Origin: Neptunomonas japonica JAMM 1380
GTDB lineage: Bacteria; Pseudomonadota; Gammaproteobacteria; Pseudomonadales; Balneatricaceae
Reading direction: 5' to 3'
Assembly: GCF_016592555.1 (NCBI RefSeq)
Contig: NZ_AP014546.1
Location: 3,730,501-3,794,500 of the forward strand
Length of the DNA stretch: 64,000 nucleotides
The notes beneath the pieces are model-generated. The model made no database searches. It was not told the origin of the DNA and saw nothing but the letters and a program-made list of their open reading frames with translations. Shown one piece after another: positions 45,469 through 54,961 of the stretch (its first letter is position 1; every line of letters begins with the position of its first letter). The position numbers and the translations under genes were made by a program.

Positions 45469-46122
45469 GTGAGCTTGGCCATCTTTGATCTTGATAACAC
45501 CCTCCTCAACGGCGATAGCGACCATGCATGGGGCGAGTTTCTTTGTGAGCAAGAAATTGTTGATGCCGCTGAATACAGTAAAAGTAATGACTATTTCTTT
45601 CAGCAATACCAGCAAGGAACCTTAGATATTCAGGAGTTTCTTGAGTTTGCTTTACGCCCACTAGCAATGCTTTCTACACAAAAGCTATCAGAACTACATA
45701 CACAGTTCATGCTTCAAAAAGTTGAGCCGATCATCTTACCTAAGGCACTAGCGCTACTTCAGAAGCATCGCGACCAAGGGGATTTTTTGCTCATCATTAC
45801 AGCAACTAATAGCTTTGTCACAGGCCCTATTGCAGCCCGCCTTGGTGTCGATGCAATTCTGGCTACTGACCCTGAAATAATTAACGGCAGCTATACTGGA
45901 AAAGTGGCAGGCACCCCCTGTTTCCAAGACGGCAAAGTAACTCGCTTGAACCACTGGCTGAAAGACAATAATCACTCGCTACAAGGAAGCTCGTTCTATA
46001 GCGACTCACGAAACGATCTACCGTTATTAGAGCTTGTCGACCACCCAGTCGCTGTCGACGCAGATGAGACGCTAACGCAAACCGCACAACAAAAAGGCTG
46101 GCCAGTTATCAGCCTACGCTAG
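45469..46122 (+). CDS. HAD-IB family phosphatase (SerB-like)
   Basis: 217 residues from GTG 45469, with AAGGGAG upstream. HAD motif I is FDLDNTL (Asp7, Asp9), motif II lies in LLIITATNSFV, and motifs III/IV in GKVTRLNHW and FYSDSRNDLPLLELV. A helical cap follows motif I. Relatives next to rppH occur in Pseudomonas and are annotated as phosphoserine phosphatase-like or histidinol-phosphatase-like; the substrate is not determined. Confidence 0.86.
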   Translation: MSLAIFDLDNTLLNGDSDHAWGEFLCEQEIVDAAEYSKSNDYFFQQYQQGTLDIQEFLEFALRPLAMLSTQKLSELHTQFMLQKVEPIILPKALALLQKHRDQGDFLLIITATNSFVTGPIAARLGVDAILATDPEIINGSYTGKVAGTPCFQDGKVTRLNHWLKDNNHSLQGSSFYSDSRNDLPLLELVDHPVAVDADETLTQTAQQKGWPVISLR

Positions 46123-46131
46123 CCAAAACAC

Positions 46132-46149
46132 GGGTGGCTCAAGCCACCC
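46132..46149. terminator. Hairpin between convergent genes
   Basis: Perfect 7-bp stem GGGTGGC-TCAA-GCCACCC. It includes the stop codon of the CBS gene (46139-46141). A TTTT run follows on the minus strand; the plus side has none, so it may be a better terminator for the CBS gene. Confidence 0.6.
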
Positions 46150-46531
46150 TGCATGACTGCAACGAGTGACTCAAAGATTTCATCACTTGACCACGCGCCA
46201 CTAAACCCGTGACGATACCATCTTCTACAACAGGAAAAATCTTTGGCTGGCCTTTGCCAAAACGCTCCGCTAGCTCCAGAACAGACAGCTGTGCAGATAC
46301 TGAGAGCGGGTCATGCCTCATCACATCTTTAACCAGGGTGTGGGAGTCGCAATGGTAGCTTTCACTAATCAAGTCTTGCTCCGACACAAAGCCAATAAGC
46401 CCTCCTCCCGCATCAATCACCGGCAGCCCTAAATATCCACTGTTAAGAATCATATCAACCGCATCAGGAAGCCCCTGCTCTTGCGATAACAATGGCGGAT
46501 TCACACGCATTAGATCTTTCACTTTTAACAT
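46139..46531 (-). CDS. CBS-domain pair protein
   Basis: 130 residues from the ATG at 46531 (MLKVKDLMRVNPPLLSQEQGL), with GAGGG upstream. Two CBS domains make up nearly all of it: YLGLPVIDAGGGLIGFVSEQDLI and IFPVVEDGIVTGLVARGQVMKSL. Such proteins bind adenosyl compounds and sense energy state; no partner domain is attached. Longer starts are possible in the same frame. Confidence 0.85.
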   Translation of the reverse strand: MLKVKDLMRVNPPLLSQEQGLPDAVDMILNSGYLGLPVIDAGGGLIGFVSEQDLISESYHCDSHTLVKDVMRHDPLSVSAQLSVLELAERFGKGQPKIFPVVEDGIVTGLVARGQVMKSLSHSLQSCRVA

Positions 46532-46653
46532 GACAGCACCCTCAATCATCCAAATCACATCTTTAGTAGTATCAGGTGCACTCCACAATAGCTAATTAGC
46601 TATCACTATATAAACAATAGTTTTACGTTATAGGACTCTATAAAGGGAACAAA

Positions 46654-49080
46654 TCAGGACCGAGAAAGAAGGTCGGTAAATTCATTAGCAGGTAAAGGCT
46701 TACTGAAAAGAAAGCCTTGTAAGTATTCGCAGGCATTATCTTTCATAAACTGCGCTTGGGCTGGCGTTTCGACCCCCTCAGCTACCACTTTAAGATTTAG
46801 GCGATGCGCCATACCTATAATGCTAGAAGTGATATCTTTGCTATCGCTCTTTATACCGATGTCTTTAACAAAAACTCGATCAATTTTTAGGGAGTCTACT
46901 GGAAACATATTTAAATAGTTCAGCGATGAATAACCCGTTCCAAAATCATCAACAGCCACACCGGTTCCTAACGCCTTAATTTGCTCAAGTATGCTAATTG
47001 TTAACTCAACATCCGTCATCAGTGCGGTCTCGGTCACCTCGATTTCTAGTAGCTGAGGATCAAGCTTGGTTTCAACCAATGTATCGTGTAGTACTGCGGG
47101 AAAATCACTCTCAGTCAATTGGACTGCAGACACATTCACCGCAACCTGAAACTCAGAGAAACCCAAAGCATGCCACTGCTTAGTCTGAAAGCAAGCCTCA
47201 CGCAGGACCCAGGCACCAATATCAACAATAACCCCTTGCTTCTCTGCTAACGGAATAAAATCAGAAGGGGGAATCATCCCTCTGCTGGGGTGATGCCAAC
47301 GCAGTAGTGCTTCAGCCCCCTTAATATTATGATTATTCGCACACACTTTAGGCTGATAATAAACTTCAAACTCTTTATTGGCTAAAGCATTACGCAGATC
47401 ATTTTCTAACTCAGAACGCTGTACTAAATCAGTACGCATCTGATGAGAGAAAAATAATAAACCTCGTTTCTTATCAGCTTTCGCCCGGTGCATAGCAGTA
47501 AAAGCATGATTGATCAGCGCATCACTACTCAGACCGTCTTCAGGAAAAACACTGACACCAATACTGGGTGGTAAGTAGTAGTCTTTTCCTTGCCACTCAA
47601 TGGGCTGCTGTAAAATTTGTAATAATCGACCACCGACGTGTTTAATTCTCAGTTCGTTAGATGTTACTTGCACCACTGCAAACTCACCATTTATTTTGGC
47701 AACAACAGCCTCCTCTCCCAATGTCTGCTGTATACGCAAAGCAACTTTGTGTAACAATTCATCTCCTACCTTAAAACCCAATTGGTCGTTAATCGTTCGC
47801 AACTGCCCAGAGTTGATAATATAAACACTGACCAAATCTCCCACTTGCTTAGCATGAAGCATGCTCTGATTAAGACTTTTCTCAAGCATGCTTCTGTTCG
47901 GTAAAGCAGAAACAGGGTCATGATCACCCTGATGCTGCAATGTTTGATTCAGACGAAATAACTTCCCCTGCACGATGGCTTGAGACCGCCACCCCCAAAC
48001 AAAATAGGCCACCATAATACCAACCAACGCACTAACAGGAGGTACCCAAATATGCGTTAATTGCAAACAGATAAAAGCAAGTAAAAGAGCCAAGGTAATT
48101 GATGTAAAAAACACGACAGGAGCTCGCAAGAGTCCGAACAAGTACATAACCAAACTAAACAACAAAGTCACTAACACAGTACAAATGGCTTGCAAGGGCA
48201 AAGAGGCGTATTCGAGTGTACGCTGCTGAATCAGTGCTTCCAAAACATGAGCATTTACTTCCACTCCCGACATGCGCTGATGATTACCAGAAACGGGTGT
48301 CGACAGTTGATCACCTAACCCTGTAGCCGTGGCACCAACTAATAGCAACTTATTACGAATAAGATCATCTACCTGCCCCGACAGCACATCACTAAATGAC
48401 ACTCGACTTATAGTTCTGGGTAACGTTAAAAAAGGAATATAAACGGACTGACTTCTCGTCCACCCAGAACCTGCCGGCTCAGTGCTTTTTGCACTAAAAA
48501 GCTTACCGTATGCCGTTTGATAAACGGCATACGAAAAAGCAGGCCAATGCGCACCATCGAGCCCTGCATATAGATATACAGAGCGGCATATACCATCGAC
48601 ACCTAACTCATAATCAACATGGCCCAGACTATCTGCTGCTAATGCCAACACAGGTATCGGCAATGACTCCGATGCTATTTGCCCCAATGTATTGGTTTCT
48701 GGAGCCACCGCTAATACCACTTTTCCCGATTGCTGGATTGCCTCAGCAAATATTTGATCAATATCGGCGGCTTCACTTTCAGGAAAAAGAATATCAAAGC
48801 CCACAGCCTTAACACCCAGCTCAGTCGTCTTTTCTAATAAAGAAGTATGGACTGACCTAGACCATGGCCAACGACCTATCTGCTGTAGGCTTTTGTCATC
48901 AATAGCAACAATAACTACTTGCTCAGACACTTCATGCGATAGAAAACCATGCATAGTGTCATAAATAATCCAGTTCAGACGTGCTATATAGCTATTATTT
49001 AGCAGTAATAAAGGGACTAGCAAACAAAGAACCCAAAGCCCACTATTAATAAGGAAGGCTCGCCTCTTTACTGCATTCAT
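46654..49080 (-). CDS. CHASE2-GGDEF(degenerate)-EAL membrane protein, probable c-di-GMP phosphodiesterase
   Basis: 808 residues: membrane segment 12-28, CHASE2 periplasmic sensor about 40-275 (VVIVAIDDKSLQQIGRWPWSR, GFDILFPE), three membrane segments about 296-365, GGDEF-like domain 385-540 and EAL domain 555-805. The GGDEF motif is replaced by INGEF (463-467), so cyclase activity is unlikely. The EAL domain has E590 in GAEALLRWHHPSRG, ELEVTET-type (EIEVTETALM), DDFGTGYSSL (711-720), KIDR and EGVET, all needed for activity. It probably degrades c-di-GMP on a periplasmic cue. Its ATG overlaps the stop of the LysM-FecR gene (TGATG). Confidence 0.92.
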   Translation of the reverse strand: MNAVKRRAFLINSGLWVLCLLVPLLLLNNSYIARLNWIIYDTMHGFLSHEVSEQVVIVAIDDKSLQQIGRWPWSRSVHTSLLEKTTELGVKAVGFDILFPESEAADIDQIFAEAIQQSGKVVLAVAPETNTLGQIASESLPIPVLALAADSLGHVDYELGVDGICRSVYLYAGLDGAHWPAFSYAVYQTAYGKLFSAKSTEPAGSGWTRSQSVYIPFLTLPRTISRVSFSDVLSGQVDDLIRNKLLLVGATATGLGDQLSTPVSGNHQRMSGVEVNAHVLEALIQQRTLEYASLPLQAICTVLVTLLFSLVMYLFGLLRAPVVFFTSITLALLLAFICLQLTHIWVPPVSALVGIMVAYFVWGWRSQAIVQGKLFRLNQTLQHQGDHDPVSALPNRSMLEKSLNQSMLHAKQVGDLVSVYIINSGQLRTINDQLGFKVGDELLHKVALRIQQTLGEEAVVAKINGEFAVVQVTSNELRIKHVGGRLLQILQQPIEWQGKDYYLPPSIGVSVFPEDGLSSDALINHAFTAMHRAKADKKRGLLFFSHQMRTDLVQRSELENDLRNALANKEFEVYYQPKVCANNHNIKGAEALLRWHHPSRGMIPPSDFIPLAEKQGVIVDIGAWVLREACFQTKQWHALGFSEFQVAVNVSAVQLTESDFPAVLHDTLVETKLDPQLLEIEVTETALMTDVELTISILEQIKALGTGVAVDDFGTGYSSLNYLNMFPVDSLKIDRVFVKDIGIKSDSKDITSSIIGMAHRLNLKVVAEGVETPAQAQFMKDNACEYLQGFLFSKPLPANEFTDLLSRS

Positions 49081-50708
49081 CAGAATAACAAAATACCCAA
49101 AATACCCACACCAATAACCTGTAACCAGCGATTATCTTGCGGCGGGTAGATTAACTGCGTGGCCCCCCAAGGCCCCTTATATCCATCTGACTCAACAACT
49201 CGAATACGCATATATTGCAAATTAGTTGCTCTTGAGAACGTCATCTCATGCTGCTTTGTTAGCTTATCGACAATTAACTCATCAAAACTATCACTTTCTG
49301 AAATCTGAATGTGATATTGCTGAGCAACCTCCCCCGCTAAGGATACCGTTAACTTACCTTCTTCAGGCGAAACGACAAGCTCAGGTGCAAGCGGTACGGG
49401 ATCCTGTCGAAATTGGCGCGCCACACTATATGGCCCCAGCTCTTTTTCAGAGGAAAGACTAGCAACACGCCAATAGTAGCTACCATTAGCGAGGGATTTC
49501 TCCAGCGAATAAGACGCTCGCTCCACACCCTTTTGATCTAAGAGCAAGGGCCCTGAAAAATCTTCTGAAGCAGATATCTGCAAGCGGTACGCACTAGCAT
49601 TAGCAGATTGCGTCCATTGAAATACTGGAGGTATCCCCCTTATTACTTGCTCATTTAGAGGTTTTAATGGCAAAGGAGGCTGCGGGTGCACATCAAGTTG
49701 TAAACGGGCAACCACTGCAAGGCCTTCAATACCTAAATAATCAATACCACGAACACGCACGTAGTACTGGCCATCAGGCACTTCTGGCAGGGTAGTCTGC
49801 CTGTTTTCTGTCACCCTGCTCCACAGCACAGCAACAAAATCAGCTCTTTTTGACAGCTCAATACGATAACCTTTAGATCGCGCAAGCTTATGCCAAACAA
49901 GCGACCAATCAAGTTGACGAATCACATCAGGAATAGCCTTGAACTTGGGTGCAGCAAGCAGTTTTTGCGGTGCGAGAGGCACCTGACCTGGAGACACTCG
50001 CGTACCAAAACCCGCAGCTATTCTACGTGTTCTCGATTGCCCCTTAACAGCAACCTTACCTTCAATGACTTCTATACGAGATACATCATCAGTACTAATA
50101 ACCGTCGTTCTGAACTTTGTTCCTCTCACTGCAGTAATGGCCGAGGGGGTTTGAATTTCAAAACGAGACCCATCACCTTTAGCCGGTATGGCACGCGTAT
50201 CGACACGCCCTTTTTCTAAACGCAAACGGGTATCTACCATCCCCGAATCACCAAATTGACTCAGGTGATTAAAGCGCACTGCACTGCCTTCATATAAAGT
50301 AATAATGGAACCATCAGCAAACTTCACAGATAAGCTACTGGCGTGACCAACATTAAGCTGATCACCTAAACGAATACGTGAGCCAACAATAACAGGCTTT
50401 ACACTGCTATCTATTAGAGTCAATGAAGCACTACCTAAGATAGCCACAACCTCTGCTTCTACAGGTGTTTCTTTCACCCATGCCAAAGGCACCCGAATGC
50501 GTGTTCCTGGCTGCATTTTCTTAGGATTTTTAATCCCATTGATTTTTTGTAAATCTTTCCAGCGACCACTATTTTTAAGATTTTTAATACTAAAATCCCA
50601 AAGCGTATCGCCTTCATGAACAATATAGGCCCACTCAGCCGCTGAGACAGGCACCACACAGCTTAGAAAAAGCCACATAGAAACAATTAACTGCAGATAA
50701 CGCCGCAT
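49080..50708 (-). CDS. Periplasmic LysM-FecR protein with fibronectin-like repeats
   Basis: From the ATG at 50708 (MRRYLQLIVSMWLFLSCVVPVSAAEW) it has 542 residues: signal peptide about 1-23, a LysM domain (YIVHEGDTLWDFSIKNLKNSGRWKDLQKIN), a FecR domain (ITLYEGSAVRFN and TPSAITAVRGTKFRTTV), then fibronectin-III-like repeats (WSRVTENRQTTLPEVPDGQYYVRVRGID and similar). The end has a hydrophobic GVGILGILLF tail that could anchor it. FecR domains here are not linked to a FecI sigma factor. Pairs with the CHASE2 protein downstream suggest that it senses or binds the cell wall for c-di-GMP signalling; this is inference. Confidence 0.85.
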   Translation of the reverse strand: MRRYLQLIVSMWLFLSCVVPVSAAEWAYIVHEGDTLWDFSIKNLKNSGRWKDLQKINGIKNPKKMQPGTRIRVPLAWVKETPVEAEVVAILGSASLTLIDSSVKPVIVGSRIRLGDQLNVGHASSLSVKFADGSIITLYEGSAVRFNHLSQFGDSGMVDTRLRLEKGRVDTRAIPAKGDGSRFEIQTPSAITAVRGTKFRTTVISTDDVSRIEVIEGKVAVKGQSRTRRIAAGFGTRVSPGQVPLAPQKLLAAPKFKAIPDVIRQLDWSLVWHKLARSKGYRIELSKRADFVAVLWSRVTENRQTTLPEVPDGQYYVRVRGIDYLGIEGLAVVARLQLDVHPQPPLPLKPLNEQVIRGIPPVFQWTQSANASAYRLQISASEDFSGPLLLDQKGVERASYSLEKSLANGSYYWRVASLSSEKELGPYSVARQFRQDPVPLAPELVVSPEEGKLTVSLAGEVAQQYHIQISESDSFDELIVDKLTKQHEMTFSRATNLQYMRIRVVESDGYKGPWGATQLIYPPQDNRWLQVIGVGILGILLF

Positions 50709-50799
50709 CACAAAGTCCTTTCTTGCTACGGTTAACACGATATAGACCTTAGCTGAGCAAGCATCCGCTCATGCCGAAAAATTCAGGCTACATTCAGTA

Positions 50800-50827
50800 A
50801 CTATAGCTGACTTATGGCATGAGTAAA
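50800..50827 (-). promoter_or_regulatory. Candidate promoter of the FecR-CHASE2 module
   Basis: Minus-strand TTTACT (50827-50822), a 16-base spacer and TATAGT (50805-50800), about 85 bases before the FecR start. Confidence 0.4.
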
Positions 50828-50880
50828 ATTTGTATTTCAGCGGTATCTGCGCAGTACATAAGGAAGAGTGAGTAAGACTG

Positions 50881-51918
50881 TTACGGACTTGGGTTTGGGT
50901 TATGACTATGTATATCTTCAATGGACTCAAGGATTTCATCACTGAGCACCAACCCATCAGAAGCAATATTGCTCTTTAGCTGACTCATGGTGGTAGCCCC
51001 GATAATGCTTGCGCCAACAAAGGTGCGGCTATTCACATACGCTAGCGCCATTTGAGCCGGATCTACTCCATGCATCTTAGCTAGATCAACATAGGCTTGA
51101 GTCGCTCTAATGCCATTAGGTTTAATGTAGCGGGCATAACTAGGAAACAAAGTAAGGCGTGCACCAGCGGGTCGTTTGTCGTCTAAATACTTTCCTGATA
51201 GCACACCAAAACCTAACGGTGAATATGCCAACATATCAACCCCTTCACGCTGTAGTACTTCGGTTAAGCCAATTTCATCGGTACGGTTTAGCAAGCTATA
51301 AGGGTTTTGTACTGAAACCACTTTAGGTAAGTCATACAATTGTGCATATTGAAGGAAGGTCATCACACCCCAAGGCGATTCATTCGACAAACCGATATGG
51401 CGTATCTTTCCTTCATCCACCAGCTCTTTTAAAACTTTCAATGTTTCCAAAATTGGGACGCCATCTTTTGACGTATCATGCTGGTAACCTAACTGGCCAA
51501 AAAAATTCGTTTTTCGGTCAGGCCAATGTAACTGATAAAGATCGATGTAATCAGTTTGTAAGCGCTGCAAACTTCCTTCAATTGCCATGCGGATATTACG
51601 GCTATCAAAACAAATATCTTGGCGCAAATAGCTCACCATATCGGCAGGGCCCGAGACCTTTGTTGCGATAACTATTTGCTCACGATTACCTCGAAGCTTC
51701 ATCCAGTTACCAACATATTGCTCAGTAAGCCCTTGCGACTCTGCTGAGGTTGGCACTGGATAAATTTCGGCTAGATCTAAAAAGTTCACCCCCTGAAAAA
51801 CAGCATAATCTAGCATTTGGTGAGCCTCGGCTTCACTGTTTTGTTCACCAAACGTCATGGTTCCCAAACAGATGCGGCTTACCTTAAGATCGCTATGTCC
51901 CAGTGTGTGATAATGCAT
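50881..51918 (-). CDS. Aldo/keto reductase, Tas-like
   Basis: 345 residues from MHYHTLGHSDLKVSRICLGTMTFGEQ. The AKR pattern is there: Asp and Tyr in FLDLAEIYPVP, Lys in IVIATKVSG and His in LYQLHWPD. NADPH-dependent carbonyl reductase by family; Tas of E. coli is the closest by memory. The ATG at 51918 was preferred to the start six codons earlier. 18 bases after the methyltransferase gene. Confidence 0.85.
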   Translation of the reverse strand: MHYHTLGHSDLKVSRICLGTMTFGEQNSEAEAHQMLDYAVFQGVNFLDLAEIYPVPTSAESQGLTEQYVGNWMKLRGNREQIVIATKVSGPADMVSYLRQDICFDSRNIRMAIEGSLQRLQTDYIDLYQLHWPDRKTNFFGQLGYQHDTSKDGVPILETLKVLKELVDEGKIRHIGLSNESPWGVMTFLQYAQLYDLPKVVSVQNPYSLLNRTDEIGLTEVLQREGVDMLAYSPLGFGVLSGKYLDDKRPAGARLTLFPSYARYIKPNGIRATQAYVDLAKMHGVDPAQMALAYVNSRTFVGASIIGATTMSQLKSNIASDGLVLSDEILESIEDIHSHNPNPSP

Positions 51919-51936
51919 GCATACTTCCCTAAACAA

Positions 51937-53133
51937 CTAGCTACTTGGTAACACTCTGACACAAAATGATTTCAGATAATCAGTTTCTGGAATAGCCGGG
52001 TGTACTGGATGGTCAGCACCCTGATGCCCCTGATCAAAAATTTGTGCTGTTCGGTCGAGTTCACGCGCATTCGCTCTAATAATGTCAACGAGGTTAGCAC
52101 GCTCAAGATGCATTGAGCACGAAGCACTTACTAATACACCGTTACGTCCCAGCAAGCGCATCGCTAAGTTATTGATTCGTGAGTAAGCACGTTCACCATT
52201 TTTTATGTCTTTACGCCGTTGAATAAACGCAGGAGGATCAACAATGACAACATCAAATTTTTCTTGATCATGGATCAATGCTTTACAAGCATCAAACGCA
52301 TCGCCCTGTACTGCCACAAAACGATCTTCTGCATTATTAAGACGCGCATTTTCTAATGCTACATCCAATGCAGTTTCAGACGCATCAACACACATCACTT
52401 CGGTTGCACCCGCCGCTAAAGCCTGCACACCCCAACCACCCACATAACTAAATAGATCTAATACACGCTTACCTTCTACATGCTTTTGCATCGCTGCACG
52501 GTTGTTACGATGATCATAAAACCAACCTGTTTTTTGCCCTGTTAGCACCGGGGCTAACAGAGGCACGCCATTCTCTTCAAATGGGCATAGCTCAGGCACT
52601 TCACCTTGCGCAACCTCAATGTAGCTTTCGAGGCCTTCAGTACTGCGCATTTTGCCGTCACAACGCAATACTATCGCTTCAGGTGTGAAAATTTTATTTA
52701 ATGCCGAAATAATTTCATCCACAACGGCTTCCATTCCAGCGGTCGAAATTTGCACCACAAAGATATTGAAATAGCGGTCGATTACCAATCCTGGTAAGCC
52801 ATCACTGTCGCCGAATACTAAACGATAGCAAGGTTTATCAAAGCACGCTTCACGCAATGACAACGCAATATTAATACGATGAACCAGTAACGATCGATCT
52901 AAGCGAAGCTTAGTATCACGACACAGCAGACGACCACAAATCAAAGTATTAGGGTTCACATACGCAACACCTAACGACTTCCCATTACTCGCTTCAACTA
53001 AAACCTGCTCACCCAACTGAAAAGATTTAATGGGCGTGCGCTTATTATCGACCTCATTGCTGTAAATCCAGACATGGCCTGCACGAAGTCGGCGCTCTGC
53101 ACCTTGATTGAGAATAAGCGTATTTAATGACAT
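51937..53133 (-). CDS. Class I SAM-dependent rRNA methyltransferase, RlmI family
   Basis: 398 residues: N-terminal PUA domain (LILNQGAERRLRAGHVWIYSNEV), an EEHEE-like linker and a Rossmann methyltransferase domain with VLDLFSYVGGWGVQALAAGA (motif I), VVIVDPPAFIQRRKD (motif IV, NPPY-like DPPAF) and a cysteine near the end of the next strand (SASCSMHL). RlmI makes m5C1962 in 23S rRNA in E. coli; the same role is likely here. Confidence 0.88.
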   Translation of the reverse strand: MSLNTLILNQGAERRLRAGHVWIYSNEVDNKRTPIKSFQLGEQVLVEASNGKSLGVAYVNPNTLICGRLLCRDTKLRLDRSLLVHRINIALSLREACFDKPCYRLVFGDSDGLPGLVIDRYFNIFVVQISTAGMEAVVDEIISALNKIFTPEAIVLRCDGKMRSTEGLESYIEVAQGEVPELCPFEENGVPLLAPVLTGQKTGWFYDHRNNRAAMQKHVEGKRVLDLFSYVGGWGVQALAAGATEVMCVDASETALDVALENARLNNAEDRFVAVQGDAFDACKALIHDQEKFDVVIVDPPAFIQRRKDIKNGERAYSRINNLAMRLLGRNGVLVSASCSMHLERANLVDIIRANARELDRTAQIFDQGHQGADHPVHPAIPETDYLKSFCVRVLPSS

Positions 53134-53153
53134 GGTAATCTCTATAGACAGTA

Positions 53154-53185
53154 AAAATGACTGTCCCGGCCAAGTGCCGGGACAG
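53154..53185 (-). terminator. Terminator downstream of gcvH
   Basis: Perfect 10-bp stem CTGTCCCGGC (53161-53170) / GCCGGGACAG (53176-53185); on the minus strand it is followed by CATTTTTAC. It ends the gcvT-gcvH transcript, with no gcvP gene following. Confidence 0.88.
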
Positions 53186-53233
53186 TGAATAAATCAATCG
53201 GTATAGCTTACACCGAAGTGCTACATGAATCGA

Positions 53234-53626
53234 TCAGGATTCATCCTCACATAATTCCCCGTACGCCTGAGCATCCAATAAGCCATCCAGCTCTGCTTCA
53301 TCAGCCAGTTTAATACGGAAAAACCAGCCATCACCATAAGGGTCACTATTCACCAATTCAGGTGAGTCTTCAAGCAACTCATTAGTCGCAATGATTTCGC
53401 CAGAAATAGGCACATATATATCAGATGCAGCTTTTACAGACTCAACAACACCTGCATCGTCCCCTGTCTCAACGTCAGCACCGACTTCAGGCAACTCAAC
53501 AAAGACAACATCACCCAATAAGTCTTGTGCGTGATCAGTAATGCCGACAGTTACAGATCCATCACCTTCATTACGAATCCACTCATGGCTAGCTACATAT
53601 TTTAGTTCGTTACGAATATCACTCAT
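53234..53626 (-). CDS. gcvH: Glycine cleavage system H protein
   Basis: Lipoyl carrier of the glycine cleavage system. 130 residues from [18 protein letters not shown]; the lipoylated lysine is Lys65 in [13 protein letters not shown] start 18 codons earlier exists but would overlap gcvT. 22 bases after gcvT. Confidence 0.96.
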   Translation of the reverse strand: MSDIRNELKYVASHEWIRNEGDGSVTVGITDHAQDLLGDVVFVELPEVGADVETGDDAGVVESVKAASDIYVPISGEIIATNELLEDSPELVNSDPYGDGWFFRIKLADEAELDGLLDAQAYGELCEDES

Positions 53627-53648
53627 ATTCCCGATTCCTACACTAGGG

Positions 53649-54752
53649 TTAAGAAAATACTTTTTTGCCATTACGGACAAAGGGAGGACGCACGACTGAT
53701 ACTGCTACATGCTTCCCACGAATATCGACCATCGCTATATCTTTTGTTCCTACTGGAACTCGTGCCAAAGCAATAGACACGTTCAGTGTAGGTGAAAAAG
53801 TACCACTCGTAATTTCCCCCTCACCAACACCTTCTACAATAACTTTTTGGTGGCCACGCAATACACCTCGTGACTCCATCACCAACCCTACCAACTTCTG
53901 AGCTACGCCTGCAGCCTTTTCAGCTTCTAATGCAGCACGCCCACAGAAATTACGGCTTTCTGGTTCCCAAGCAACAGTCCACCCCATGGCAGATACCAGT
54001 GGAGATACGCTTTCATCCATATCTGCACCATATAGGTTCATACCGGCTTCAAGGCGCAATGTGTCTCGCGCTCCCAAACCACAAGGCGCTACACCTGCAT
54101 CAGCCAAGGCCTGCCAAAACTCAGAAATTTCATCTTCAGGGATAATAATTTCTAATCCATCTTCACCGGTATAACCGGTTCTAGCGATAAACCAACCCTC
54201 GGACTCAAGCCCCTGAAAGACACTCAAGCCATCAATTAAACGACCACGTGATTCATTCAATACAGATTTAGCCTTTGCTATTGCTTCTGGTCCTTGTATT
54301 GCGACCATAGAGAGCTCTGGCTGCTCAGTTAAAGCAACATCAAAATGTGCAGTTTTGTCCGCCATCCAGCGAAGGTCTTTTTCTCGAGTAGCGCAATTCA
54401 CAACAACTCGGAACCATTCACCAGGCACACTAGGATCGGTCATACGATATACAATCAGATCATCAATAACCTTGCCATCTTCGTTCAACATACCGCTGTA
54501 CAACGCTTTACCCTTAATTTCTAAGCGCGCCACGTCATTTGCTAACAAATAACGAAGGTATTCAGAAGCATCAGCACCCGTCACATCGACAATTGTCATG
54601 TGCGATACATCAAACATTCCTGCCGCTGTACGTACTTTTTTGTGCTCTTCTATCTGCGAACCATAGTTCAGAGGCATATCCCAGCCACCAAAGTCGACAA
54701 CTTTCGCACCCATGGCCAGGTGCTGATCATATAAAGCGGTTTTATTAGCCAT
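53649..54752 (-). CDS. gcvT: Glycine cleavage system aminomethyltransferase (T protein)
   Basis: Moves the aminomethyl carbon from lipoyl-H protein to tetrahydrofolate, releasing ammonia. 367 residues from [41 protein letters not shown]; conserved AGMFDVSHM and the substrate Asp in [11 protein letters not shown] are present. The 209 bases upstream (54753-54961) hold no gene, and I see no glycine riboswitch in them. Confidence 0.95.
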   Translation of the reverse strand: MANKTALYDQHLAMGAKVVDFGGWDMPLNYGSQIEEHKKVRTAAGMFDVSHMTIVDVTGADASEYLRYLLANDVARLEIKGKALYSGMLNEDGKVIDDLIVYRMTDPSVPGEWFRVVVNCATREKDLRWMADKTAHFDVALTEQPELSMVAIQGPEAIAKAKSVLNESRGRLIDGLSVFQGLESEGWFIARTGYTGEDGLEIIIPEDEISEFWQALADAGVAPCGLGARDTLRLEAGMNLYGADMDESVSPLVSAMGWTVAWEPESRNFCGRAALEAEKAAGVAQKLVGLVMESRGVLRGHQKVIVEGVGEGEITSGTFSPTLNVSIALARVPVGTKDIAMVDIRGKHVAVSVVRPPFVRNGKKVFS

Positions 54753-54961
54753 CGTTATAAAACTCTTGTTGTTATCTATTGTTAACGCATCAACAGCCAA
54801 TACACATAAGTACTAATCTATAGCTGGATACAGAAAAAAGGGATGTCAATTTATAGGGATTTTAATGCCAGATCAATATTTGAAAGCATTCTAACCCCCG
54901 ACCTACGACTTATGCCTAAAACTATTCATACTTACACTAGGATAAATGCATAATACTCATG

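Noticed and set aside
54753..54961. Glycine riboswitch upstream of gcvT
   Set aside because: The region lacks the paired GGAGAG-type aptamer cores and is only 209 bases of A+T-rich sequence with no strong hairpin.
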